Source: Chitinivorax sp. PXF-14 (lineage in GTDB: Bacteria > Pseudomonadota > Gammaproteobacteria > Burkholderiales > SCOH01). Taken from it: DNA of 64,000 bases. The notes under the pieces are model-generated. The model made no database searches and was not told the origin of the DNA. It was given only the letters and a program-made list of their open reading frames with translations. Below, piece after piece: positions 54,845 through 62,738 of this stretch. The first letter of the stretch is position 1, and each line of letters opens with the position of its first letter. Location of the stretch: assembly GCF_040812015.1 (NCBI RefSeq), contig NZ_JBFNXJ010000001.1, positions 496,001 through 560,000 on the forward strand, written 5' to 3'. Made by a program: the position numbers and the translations under genes.

Positions 54845-55645
54845 ATGGCAATGGACGTAATCGACTACGAAATCTTCGGCGACGACATGCAGTATGTCGA
54901 AGTGGAACTCGACCCGGGCGAGGCCGCCGTGGGCGAGCCGGGCATGATGATGTACATGCAGGACGGCATCGAGATGGACACCATCTTCGGCGATGGCTCG
55001 GCCCAGCAGTCGGGCTTCATGGGCAAGCTGCTCGGTGCGGGCAAGCGGCTGCTGACCGGCGAATCGATGTTCACCACGGTGTTCCACAACGAGGGTTCGG
55101 GCAAGCGCCGCATCGCGTTTGCCGCGCCGTTTCCGGGCAAGATCGTGCCGGTGCAGTTGCCCGACATCGGCGGCACGCTGATCTGCCAGAAGGATGCCTT
55201 CCTCTGCGCCGCCAAGGGCGTGTCGATGGGTATCGCCTTCCAGAAGAAGCTCGGCGCCGGTTTCTTCGGCGGCGAGGGCTTCATCATGCAGAAGCTCGAA
55301 GGCGACGGTCTGGCCTTCATCAACGCCTGCGGCGCGATCGCCGAGAAGGTGCTGGCGCCGGGCGAGACGATCCGGGTCGATACCGGCTGCGTGGTGGCCT
55401 TCCAGCCCAGCATTGATTTCGACATCCAGTTTGTCGGCAAGGTCAAGAGCGCGCTGTTTGGCGGCGAGGGGCTGTTCTTTGCCACGCTGCGCGGGCCGGG
55501 CAAGGTGTGGCTGCAGTCGCTGCCGCTGTCGCGGCTGGCCAACCGCATCGTGCTGGCCGCACCGGCGGCCGGCGGGCGCAGCCAGGAGCAGGGCTCGGTG
55601 CTCGGCGGCGCGGTGCTGGGCGGCCTGTTTGGCGGTGATGAGTAA
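54845..55645 (+). CDS. TIGR00266/AIM24-family protein
   Basis: 266 residues of the AIM24 (TIGR00266) family, a beta-rich fold shared with mitochondrial AIM24 but without a known bacterial function. Conserved blocks: [84 protein letters not shown] and [22 protein letters not shown]. No signal peptide or membrane helix. Its stop codon is directly followed by the start of the M48 peptidase gene (no gap), which strongly suggests joint function or coupled translation. Confidence 0.9.
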   Translation: MAMDVIDYEIFGDDMQYVEVELDPGEAAVGEPGMMMYMQDGIEMDTIFGDGSAQQSGFMGKLLGAGKRLLTGESMFTTVFHNEGSGKRRIAFAAPFPGKIVPVQLPDIGGTLICQKDAFLCAAKGVSMGIAFQKKLGAGFFGGEGFIMQKLEGDGLAFINACGAIAEKVLAPGETIRVDTGCVVAFQPSIDFDIQFVGKVKSALFGGEGLFFATLRGPGKVWLQSLPLSRLANRIVLAAPAAGGRSQEQGSVLGGAVLGGLFGGDE

Positions 55646-56743
55646 ATGCGGCGTGTTCCCGCGCGGCTGTTCGGGCCGGGGCTCGCTGCAGGCGGCGAGG
55701 CGGTCGAGCTCGAACTGAGCGACGGCGCGCTGGCCGTGCCCGGCCGGCCCGAGCTGGCGGTCGCGCTGTCGCAGGTGAGCCTGACGCTGGCCGGCTTCGG
55801 CCTCGACGAGTGGCAACTGGCCTGGCAGGCGGGGGACGCGCGCTATGCCGCGCATCTGGCCGACAAGGCAAGCCTGCAGCGGCTCGCAGCACGGCCACCG
55901 GCGGGCCTGCTGGCGCAGGTGGCGGCTGTCGGCCGCGCCGGGCGGCAACGCCAGCGCCGCGCCATGACACTATGGGGCGTGCTCGGGCTCGCCGTGCTGC
56001 TGCCTTTTCTGCTGCTTGGGCTGTTCGTCTGGCAATCGGCGCGCATCGCCGGCTGGCTTGCCGACCGCATTCCGATCGAGCAGGAGCGCCAGCTCGGCGA
56101 GCTGGTGTTCGCGCGCGAGAAGCCCGCTCTCAAGCTCATCGGGCGCGGGCCAGCCGCGCAGGCCGTGAGCGAGATCGGCGCGCGCCTGACGCAAGGCTCG
56201 GCTTACCGCTACCGCTTCTACCTCGCGCAATCGCCCGAGGTGAACGCCTACGCCGTGCCCGGCGGCACCGTCGTTGTCTACACCGGCTTGCTGGCGCGGG
56301 CGGACAGCGCCGAGGAGCTGGCCGGTGTGCTGGCGCACGAGGTGCAGCATGTGGAGCGCCGCCACTCGCTCAAGGCGCTGGTGCACGGGCTCGGGCTCTC
56401 GGCGCTGGCCTCGCTCGCGCTGGGTGACGCCAGTGGCGGCGTGGCGGCCGGCATGGCGCAGCAGCTGGCCGGGCTCAGTTTCAGCCGCGAGCAGGAAAGC
56501 GATGCCGATCTGCATGGGCTGGATGCGCTGCGCCGTGCCGGCATCGCGCCGCAGGGCATGTTGCGCTTCTACCGCAAGCTGGCCAGCTCGCAAGGTGGCG
56601 CCACCCCGGCGATGCTCTCCACCCATCCCACCAGCGATGCCCGCTTTGCCGCGCTGGAGGCCGAGCTTGGCAAAAAAGGCGGATGGCCGGCGAGGCCTTT
56701 GCCGTATGATTGGGGGACGATCAAAGCCAGCCTCAAGCCATGA
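55646..56743 (+). CDS. M48-family metallopeptidase, membrane-anchored
   Basis: 365 residues. An N-terminal beta-rich domain (about 1-95) precedes one membrane helix (about 108-130) and the M48 peptidase domain, whose zinc site is LAHEVQHVERRHSLK (HEVQH at 231-235), with the third ligand Glu in FSREQESDADLHGLDALRRAGI. This is the Ste24/HtpX/BepA superfamily; the N-terminal domain plus helix match a group of uncharacterised peptidases. It starts at the base after the AIM24-like gene and overlaps the thioesterase gene by ATGA, so it is the middle of a three-gene operon. Confidence 0.9.
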   Translation: MRRVPARLFGPGLAAGGEAVELELSDGALAVPGRPELAVALSQVSLTLAGFGLDEWQLAWQAGDARYAAHLADKASLQRLAARPPAGLLAQVAAVGRAGRQRQRRAMTLWGVLGLAVLLPFLLLGLFVWQSARIAGWLADRIPIEQERQLGELVFAREKPALKLIGRGPAAQAVSEIGARLTQGSAYRYRFYLAQSPEVNAYAVPGGTVVVYTGLLARADSAEELAGVLAHEVQHVERRHSLKALVHGLGLSALASLALGDASGGVAAGMAQQLAGLSFSREQESDADLHGLDALRRAGIAPQGMLRFYRKLASSQGGATPAMLSTHPTSDARFAALEAELGKKGGWPARPLPYDWGTIKASLKP

Positions 56744-57225
56744 ACCTTCCCAATCACGAGCTCTCCATGTCGGTGCTGATGACGCCGGACATGGCCAACT
56801 TCTCCGGCAATGTGCACGGCGGCACCATCCTCAAGCTGCTCGACCAGGTCGCCTACGCCTGTGCCAGCCGCTATGCCGGCCGTTATGTCGTCACGCTGTC
56901 GGTGGACCAGGTGATGTTCCGCCAGCCCATCCATGTCGGCGAGCTGGTGACCTTTCTCGCCTCGATCAACCACACCGGCCGCACCTCGATGGAGGTCGGC
57001 ATCAAGGTGATCGCCGAGGACATCCGCGGGCAGGCCGTGCGTCATACCAACAGCTGCTACTTCACGATGGTGGCGGTGGACGAGGAAGGCCGCGCCACGC
57101 CGGTGCCGCCGCTCGATCTGCGCACGCCCGAGCAGGTGCAGCGCTTCGAGGCGGCCCAGTTGCGCCGCCAGCTGCGGCAGGAATTCGAGCAGCGCGCCGG
57201 GCAGATACGGGCCAGCGGCGGCTGA
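56740..57225 (+). CDS. acyl-CoA thioesterase, hotdog fold
   Basis: 161 residues from ATG 56740, which overlaps the peptidase stop (ATGA). One hotdog domain of the YciA/acyl-CoA thioester hydrolase type: MTPDMANFSGNVHGGTILKLLDQVAYACASRYAG holds the active-site segment, followed by SVDQVMFRQPIHVGELV and INHTGRTSMEVGIKV. The C-terminal tail is helical and charged. It hydrolyses acyl-CoA to free acid; chain length is unknown. An upstream TTG gives a longer frame that would overlap the peptidase gene by 34 bp and is less likely. Confidence 0.92.
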   Translation: MNLPNHELSMSVLMTPDMANFSGNVHGGTILKLLDQVAYACASRYAGRYVVTLSVDQVMFRQPIHVGELVTFLASINHTGRTSMEVGIKVIAEDIRGQAVRHTNSCYFTMVAVDEEGRATPVPPLDLRTPEQVQRFEAAQLRRQLRQEFEQRAGQIRASGG

Positions 57226-57345
57226 CGCCGTGGCGGTGCGGGCTGCCGCCTGGTCGCGGGAACTTCCCATTGCTGTGTTAGACTAATCGCTCTAGTCGAA
57301 TATGCCGTCGTCAATGTGGCGACAGCCCCTCCGGAGTTGCAGTTC

Positions 57346-58347
57346 ATGTACCGATCCCTTGCCGGCCGCCAGGCCTACCTTCGTCTCGCGCAGCTGCGCC
57401 TGCTGTTCGCGCTGCTGGCCTTGTTCGCCGTCGCCGGCTGCTCCGGCACCGTGGCGGTCAAGGATATCCCGCTCGAAACGCTGAAAGCCAAGTACGCCAA
57501 CGCCGAGTCGAAGTTCGTCGACATCGACGGCACCATGGTGCACTACCGCATCGAGGGCAAGGGCCCGACCATCGTGCTGCTGCACGGCATCGTCGCCTCG
57601 CTGCAGACCTGGGACGGCTGGACCGAGCGGCTGAAGGGCCGCTACCGCATCGTGCGCCTCGACGTGCCCGGCTTCGGCCTGACCGGGCCGATGGCGAGCG
57701 GCAACTACACCACGGCAGGCTACGTCGATTTCCTCGACAAGTTCCTGGCGCGCGTCGGCGTCGACAACTGCGTGATGGCCGGCAACTCGCTCGGCGCCTT
57801 CTTCGCCTGGAACTACGCCGTGGCCCACCCGGAGAAGGTCAGCAAGCTGGTGCTGCTCGATTCGCCCGGCTTCCAGCAGCCGGTGCCGTTCATCGTCAAG
57901 CTGGCGCAGACCCCCGGCGCCGACAAGGTGGTGACATCGATGACACCGCGCTTCATGGTTGCCGCCAACCTGCGCGACGTGTACATGAACAAGGGCCTCG
58001 TCACCGATGCGCTGGTCGACCGCTACTACGAGATGACGCTACGGCCGGGCAACCGCGATGCCTATGTGAAGATCTTCCGCGAGATGGTGGAGCGCTCGAA
58101 GACCGACTCGCCCGGCATCGACAAGATCACCATGCCCACACTGATCATGTGGGGTAAGCAGGACCCATGGGTGCCGCTGTCGGTGGCGATGCGCTGGCTC
58201 AAGGCGCTGCCGAGCGCGCAATACGTGTTCTACGACGGCGTCGGCCACATGCCGATGGAAGAGCTGCCGTGGCGCTCGTCGCAGGATCTCGACCGCTTCA
58301 TCCAGACCGGCAGCGTGGGCACCGAGACGGTGGTCAACATGCGCTGA
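57346..58347 (+). CDS. alpha/beta hydrolase lipoprotein
   Basis: 333 residues from ATG 57346, with GGAG about 9 nt upstream. The N-terminal signal ends in the lipobox VAGC (about 30-33), so the mature protein is a lipoprotein. The alpha/beta hydrolase core follows: oxyanion motif VLLHGIVASLQTWDGW, nucleophile elbow VMAGNSLGAFFAW (catalytic Ser), acid in MWGKQDPWVPLSVA and His in DGVGHMPMEELPWRS. The substrate is unknown. It may act on lipids or esters at the membrane surface. A weak terminator follows. Confidence 0.88.
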   Translation: MYRSLAGRQAYLRLAQLRLLFALLALFAVAGCSGTVAVKDIPLETLKAKYANAESKFVDIDGTMVHYRIEGKGPTIVLLHGIVASLQTWDGWTERLKGRYRIVRLDVPGFGLTGPMASGNYTTAGYVDFLDKFLARVGVDNCVMAGNSLGAFFAWNYAVAHPEKVSKLVLLDSPGFQQPVPFIVKLAQTPGADKVVTSMTPRFMVAANLRDVYMNKGLVTDALVDRYYEMTLRPGNRDAYVKIFREMVERSKTDSPGIDKITMPTLIMWGKQDPWVPLSVAMRWLKALPSAQYVFYDGVGHMPMEELPWRSSQDLDRFIQTGSVGTETVVNMR

Positions 58348-58368
58348 GCGCCCGCGCGCCACAACACC

Positions 58369-58393
58369 AGGCCACCCAGCGCGGCCTTTTTTG
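58369..58393 (+). terminator. weak intrinsic terminator
   Basis: AGGCC (58369-58373) pairs with GGCCT (58383-58387), followed by TTTTTT. The stem is short. Confidence 0.55.
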
Positions 58394-58517
58394 CGTCGTT
58401 GTGGTGTGGATGCCGCAGCCCGGGCGGCTTTGCGGCGGGCAAACAGCGCATCTGGCAGCGGGCCGGCCGCCGCCGCGCTACACTGTCAGCTTGTCGAAAA
58501 CCGCCCCGGAGCATGTG

Positions 58518-59147
58518 ATGGCCGATTTCCCCCAAGACATCTATACCGAGCCCAGCCCGCTCGACGTCGATACCCTTGCCAACCTCGGCCCGCTGCGCCC
58601 CATGGCCGGCATCTGGCAGGGCACGCGCGGGCTCGACGTGAAGCCTAAAGCCGAAGGCCCGAAGAAGCAGGCCTATGTCGAGCGCTACGAGCTGCAGCCG
58701 ACCGACCCGCAGACCAACGGCCCGCAACTGCTCTACGGCCTGCGCTACCACATCCATATCACCAAGCCCGAGCAGGTGAAGACCTACCACGAGCAGGTCG
58801 GCTACTGGCTGTGGGAGCCGGCTACCGAGACGGTGGTCCACACGCTCACCATCCCGCGCGGCCAGGTGGTCATGGCGGTGGGCAAGGTCAAGCCCGATGC
58901 AACCGAGTTCGAGCTGGTGGCGACGGCCGACGACCCGAATTTCGGCATCCGCTCGACGCCGTTCCTCGACTACGGCTTCCGCACCGTCGAGTTCCGCATC
59001 AAGGTGACGATCCACCCTGACGGCAGCTGGGGCTACGACGAAGACACGGTGATGATGATCCGCGGCCAGAGCGAGCCCTTCCACCACACCGACCGCAACC
59101 TGCTCAGCAAGCTCGCCGAGCCGACGCCCAACCCGCTCGCGCGTTAG
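58518..59147 (+). CDS. nitrobindin-like beta-barrel protein
   Basis: 209 residues from ATG 58518 (MADFPQDIYTEPS), preceded by GGAG. The fold matches the FABP-like/nitrobindin (DUF1794) family: GPLRPMAGIWQGTRGLD at the barrel start, central beta-strands, and the C-terminal HHTDRNLLSK segment in which nitrobindins place the haem-ligand His. It has extra loops compared with the 160-residue plant protein. Haem or lipid binding is likely; a role in NO chemistry is only inferred from the family. The upstream frame stays open but the conserved protein begins here. A good terminator follows. Confidence 0.7.
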   Translation: MADFPQDIYTEPSPLDVDTLANLGPLRPMAGIWQGTRGLDVKPKAEGPKKQAYVERYELQPTDPQTNGPQLLYGLRYHIHITKPEQVKTYHEQVGYWLWEPATETVVHTLTIPRGQVVMAVGKVKPDATEFELVATADDPNFGIRSTPFLDYGFRTVEFRIKVTIHPDGSWGYDEDTVMMIRGQSEPFHHTDRNLLSKLAEPTPNPLAR

Positions 59148-59172
59148 TCCGCCGCCTGGCGCTAGCCCCGAC

Positions 59173-59198
59173 AAGCCGGCAATTGCCGGCTTTGTTCT
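59173..59198 (+). terminator. intrinsic terminator after the nitrobindin-like gene
   Basis: AAGCCGGC (59173-59180) pairs perfectly with GCCGGCTT (59185-59192) around the tetraloop AATT, followed by TTGTTC. Confidence 0.8.
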
Positions 59199-59248
59199 AT
59201 GCTGTAGTGAGGCCGGCAGGCGGCCTCGGCACCGGCAAGGGAGGGCGA

Positions 59249-60640
59249 ATGCTGACGTCACCGGCCTGTCACCGCGCGCGCGCCACGCCAATGCAGCGTG
59301 CGCTTCATGCCCTGATCGCGCTGTTCTGCGTGCTGCTCGCCGCCTGCGCGACGGCGCCACGGCCCGACCTGGCGCGCCTGTACCGGGTTGCCGACAACGC
59401 CTCCGACACCACGCCGCTGGTGCTGATCCCCGGCCTGTTCGGCTCCAAGCTGCGCGACCGCCGGACCGGCGCCGAAGTGTGGCCGGGCTCGGGTTACGAC
59501 GTGTTGTTCAGCGACTATCAGCGCCTCGCCTTGCGCTTCGACCCGACGAGCCTGCAGGTGCTGGCCGATTCGCTCGAGGCCTACGACATCGCCGACCAGG
59601 TGCTGGGGCGCGACATCTACGGGCCGATCGTGAAAACCCTCGAACGCTACGGCGGTTACGTGCGCGGCGTGCCGGGCACCCCGGTGAAGCCCGGCGAGCG
59701 GCGCTACTACGTGTTTCCCTACGATTTCCGCCAGGACAACACGCAGCACGCGCAGGCGCTGGAGCGGCTGATCGACACCATCCGCCAGGATTACGGCGAC
59801 CCGGGGCTGCGCGTCGATTTCGTCGCGCACAGCATGGGCGGGCTGGTGGCGCGCTACTACCTGCGCTACGGCACCTCGCGCGTGCGCAAGTTCATCCTGC
59901 TCGGCACCCCCAATCTCGGCTCGGTGTCGTCGCTGCATGCCTTTCTCGCCGGCGAGCCGATCGGGCTCGGCCGCATCCCGCCCGAGGTGCTGGCGACGCT
60001 GCCGAGCGGCTACGAGCTGTTTCCCCACCCCCTGCTGAGCTGGCTGATCGACGCGGAAGGCCACACGTTGCACGAAGACCTGTTTGCCCCCGAAACCTGG
60101 CAGCGCTACCGCTGGGGCGTCTACGACCCGGCCGTCGAGGCCCGCCTGCTCGGCCCGGGCGGGCCACAGGCCAGCGCGCGGCTGGCAGCGCTGCGGCGCT
60201 TCTTCGCCTACCGCCTCGAACGCGCGCGGCGCTTTTTGTGGGCGCTGTCGACGCCCGAGCCGGCCACGCCGATCCGCTATGTGCTGTTCGGCGGCGACTG
60301 CGGGCTGACCCCGGCCAGACTGCTGATGGAGCAGGATAAGGGCCAGCCCCAGGTACGGCTGACCCCCGGCGACATCCGCCACCCGCAGCCCGGCGTGCCC
60401 TACGAGGAGCTGATGCTGGAGCCCGGCGATGGCCGCGTCACCAAGCCCTCGCTGCTGGCGCGCGAATCGCTGGACCCGATGGACGAGCAGAGCGAGGACA
60501 ATTTCCTGCCGATCGCCTACTGGTTCTTCCTGTGCGAGAACCACGACCAGCTCACCAACAACATCAACTTTCAGGACAACCTGCTCAACGTGCTGCTGTC
60601 GCGCAATCTGCCGTGGGAGGGCGCGGCGGGTGGGAAATAG
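59249..60640 (+). CDS. LCAT-like acyltransferase/lipase lipoprotein
   Basis: 463 residues from ATG 59249, with GGGAGG just upstream. A hydrophobic signal ends in the lipobox LLAAC (about 32-36). The alpha/beta hydrolase core resembles lecithin:cholesterol acyltransferase: PLVLIPGLFGSKLRDRRTGAEVWPG at the N-terminal, the nucleophile in VDFVAHSMGGLVARYYLR, and LGTPNLGSVSSLHAFLAG after it. Acyl transfer or phospholipase activity at the outer membrane or periplasm is inferred. It is the last backbone-like gene before the AT-richer island; no terminator was seen. Confidence 0.82.
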   Translation: MLTSPACHRARATPMQRALHALIALFCVLLAACATAPRPDLARLYRVADNASDTTPLVLIPGLFGSKLRDRRTGAEVWPGSGYDVLFSDYQRLALRFDPTSLQVLADSLEAYDIADQVLGRDIYGPIVKTLERYGGYVRGVPGTPVKPGERRYYVFPYDFRQDNTQHAQALERLIDTIRQDYGDPGLRVDFVAHSMGGLVARYYLRYGTSRVRKFILLGTPNLGSVSSLHAFLAGEPIGLGRIPPEVLATLPSGYELFPHPLLSWLIDAEGHTLHEDLFAPETWQRYRWGVYDPAVEARLLGPGGPQASARLAALRRFFAYRLERARRFLWALSTPEPATPIRYVLFGGDCGLTPARLLMEQDKGQPQVRLTPGDIRHPQPGVPYEELMLEPGDGRVTKPSLLARESLDPMDEQSEDNFLPIAYWFFLCENHDQLTNNINFQDNLLNVLLSRNLPWEGAAGGK

Positions 60641-60696
60641 GGCATTGCGGGCATAGGCAAAATAAACCTTATCGTCTAAATACAAATTTGCCGCTG

Positions 60697-61705
60697 ATGT
60701 GTGTGATTTGGAGGAGATTAAATGGATCACGCATACCTGGCCCACTTTGTACGCCACTTGGGCCGGTCAATATTCCTGCGCGGACTTGTGGCCCCTTGGG
60801 AAGCTTTGATCAGGCTGATCCAAACTTCACCACATTGCTTGGTGATACGCCTGGTCCCCTTGGCAGTAACGACTATGGCAGCCCCAGCCTGCCGGTGTTG
60901 GCTTGGCGGTAGCCGCTACGCTTCAGCGCCGTCATCAGGTATCGTTCGTCTTGGGTGAGCTGGTGGTACTTATTCATCAAGGCATCCTTTTTCTTGGCGG
61001 AAGTCGGATGCTTTCAGTATCTCAGCTTGCCCTCCTTTTCGGGGCCGTGTTGCACTTACTTTGTGAATCCGCGATTGGAAACTTCGGTCACCTCCGGACG
61101 AGTATGCTGAGTTGTACGAGATGCTTGTTACTGCAGAGGGAAATATTCCATACATGTACCTAGATAGTAAAAACAAGGTCACCGTTGGAATTGGAACTTA
61201 CTTGCGGACGGTTGACGATGCCAAGCAACTACGCATGTATGACGCGAAAACCAAGATATTGGCGCCTGATGAAGACAAGGCCTCGGAATTCAAGTCAGTA
61301 GTCAGTGCAAAGCCGGCTCCACCTAAAGGCGGGAAATGGAAAAATCATCCTCCTGCAACGGCATACTACATATTCACCAAGCTTGTCATGACTCCCTCAG
61401 ACATTGGTGAGCGCTGGCTAAGGGACGTCAAACAATTTCAAAAACAGCGGCCAACCTATTTCAAAGGTTTTGCTACCTACCCGGCGAAGGCTAAACAGGC
61501 ACTCACCGACATTGCCTATCAATATGGCGCATCGGGAGCGGCAAAGAATGCTGCCAAGGGTAAGTTGAAGGAGTATGCCGAGAAGGGCGATTGGAAGTCG
61601 GCCGCGACCGTTTGCTCGGCATTGGAGGGCCAGAAGAGTCGGAATGACAAACGGAAAGCGTTATTCGACGCCGCAGATAGTGCTCCAGCAGCCAAAATGC
61701 CCTGA
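60697..61705 (+). pseudogene. lysozyme-like toxin gene, broken by a frameshift and an IS30 remnant
   Basis: The intact 3' part (about 61067-61705) encodes a T4-lysozyme-type muramidase domain: in EGNIPYMYLDSKNKVTVG the Glu, Asp and Thr stand 9 and 6 residues apart, exactly as E11, D20 and T26 of T4 lysozyme; LTDIAYQYG is the family's second block. The 5' part (to about 60883) encodes a GPLG-repeat head (RIPGPLC, CGPLGSFDQADP, GDTPGPLGSNDYG) seen at the N-terminus of some secreted peptidoglycan-hydrolase effectors. A strong GGAGGAG-ATG at 60711-60724 is one frame off this head, so a small indel has occurred near the start. An IS30 fragment splits the two parts. The 3' piece could still be translated from TTG 61112 or ATG 61121. 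Confidence 0.72.
60873..61070 (-). mobile_element. IS30-family remnant (5' end and transposase N-terminus)
   Basis: ATG 60977 opens a 34-codon minus-strand frame, MNKYHQLTQDERYLMTALKR followed by SGYRQANTGRLG, which matches the conserved N-terminus of IS30-family transposases. It ends in a stop at 60873 where the lysozyme sequence resumes. GTGTTGCACTTACTTTG at 61047-61063 is the probable left terminal repeat. The rest of the transposase and the other end are missing, so the element is dead. Confidence 0.7.
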
Positions 61706-61717
61706 CCGCGAACAGTT

Positions 61718-62471
61718 TTACTGCAGGCGTTCGAGTGTTACTAGCCTGCTGGTGGGAGTCATCCGGGTCATCAACAGCAACTTGGTACTGGCAAATGTGC
61801 CTTGCGTGGCTGATTGCCCGATGCTGATCAACAGATCATCGATGCCATCGCCGTCAAAATCGGCCCGTGCAACGACCTTCAACCGGACTTCCCAGGTCTT
61901 TTCGCCAACGACTAACACTCCATGATCCAATTTGGCCTTGATCCGGGGTTGATAGCTTAGCCAGCTCTTGCCCTTCGACTCCGCCATATAGGCGGCATCT
62001 GCGTCGATGCTGCTGAATGTCGCCGTCAGTGTTGGTGGCAGGAGTGCAAGTGAGCCAGGCAAGAGATGAAATCCGCTGACATAGCTGGTTTTCGCAGGCG
62101 TCGCCTGACCGAGCCGTTGCAATGCATTGAGCACCAAGCTCGCTCTCCTGTGTCAATCCCCAGTCTCCTTGTGGCTCGTACCCTTGCTTGCGCAATGCCA
62201 ACAGATCCAGGCAATTTTTTGCTTGTGACACCCGTCCATCCCGAATTTCATCGATTGGGTAGTCGAACGTATCGGCAAGTCGTTCACCAATATTGCCTAG
62301 CTATTTCAGACCGAGCTCAGGTGACCAGCAGATGGACAGGTTCGTTGGTGCAGGAATCGAAGGCGAACGGAAGGGGTGGCGTTGCACTGCGAGGGAGTCT
62401 GACCAAGCGTTCGACGTAAACAACTGGACGACAAGACAGGTGTACAACAGGCCGGCTGGCTGAGCTGACAT
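61718..62471 (-). pseudogene. broken gene for an exported protein, possible immunity or accessory gene
   Basis: From ATG 62471 (AAGGA upstream) the product starts MSAQPAGLLYTCLVVQLF with a signal peptide (cleavage near SNAWS-DSL). The frame is cut by TAG at 62301-62303 (after SPELGLK), resumes at once as LGNIGERLADTFDYPIDEI, then shifts frame at about 62105-62155 (after LTQESEL) and ends as ALQRLGQATPAKTSY to LVTLERLQ at 61718. Near the C-terminus FDGDGIDDLLI is a calcium-loop motif of FG-GAP/VCBS type. I do not recognise the family. It is convergent with the lysozyme gene, 12 bp apart; a periplasmic partner protecting against the muramidase is plausible but unproven. Confidence 0.65.
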
Positions 62472-62738
62472 TGCTTCATCCTTCAGGCGTTGCCTCCTGC
62501 ACTGGCAGTTGACGCAACGGTGCAGTTTTGACTGATCAAGTGCTGCTAGTCTCATGATAGACGATAGCCCGAGCGAGCTGCTGGCAACGATCTGCCGGTC
62601 GCCGGCCGGGCAAGCATGCGTCATTCGGCGCGGTTGGCGTGAGTCCAATGGCGGTGCGGGCAGAGCGGCGTCAACCTTCCTGGCAGCAGGTCAAAAAATA
62701 GTCTAATAGCATAGGTGACCCATCCCTCTGGAGCGACC
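62472..62738. other. intergenic, end of the AT-richer island
   Basis: No gene, RNA or clear hairpin supported here. On the minus strand it is upstream of the exported-protein pseudogene; on the plus strand it is upstream of the P450 gene. Coding-like GC-rich composition returns at about 62630. Confidence 0.6.
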
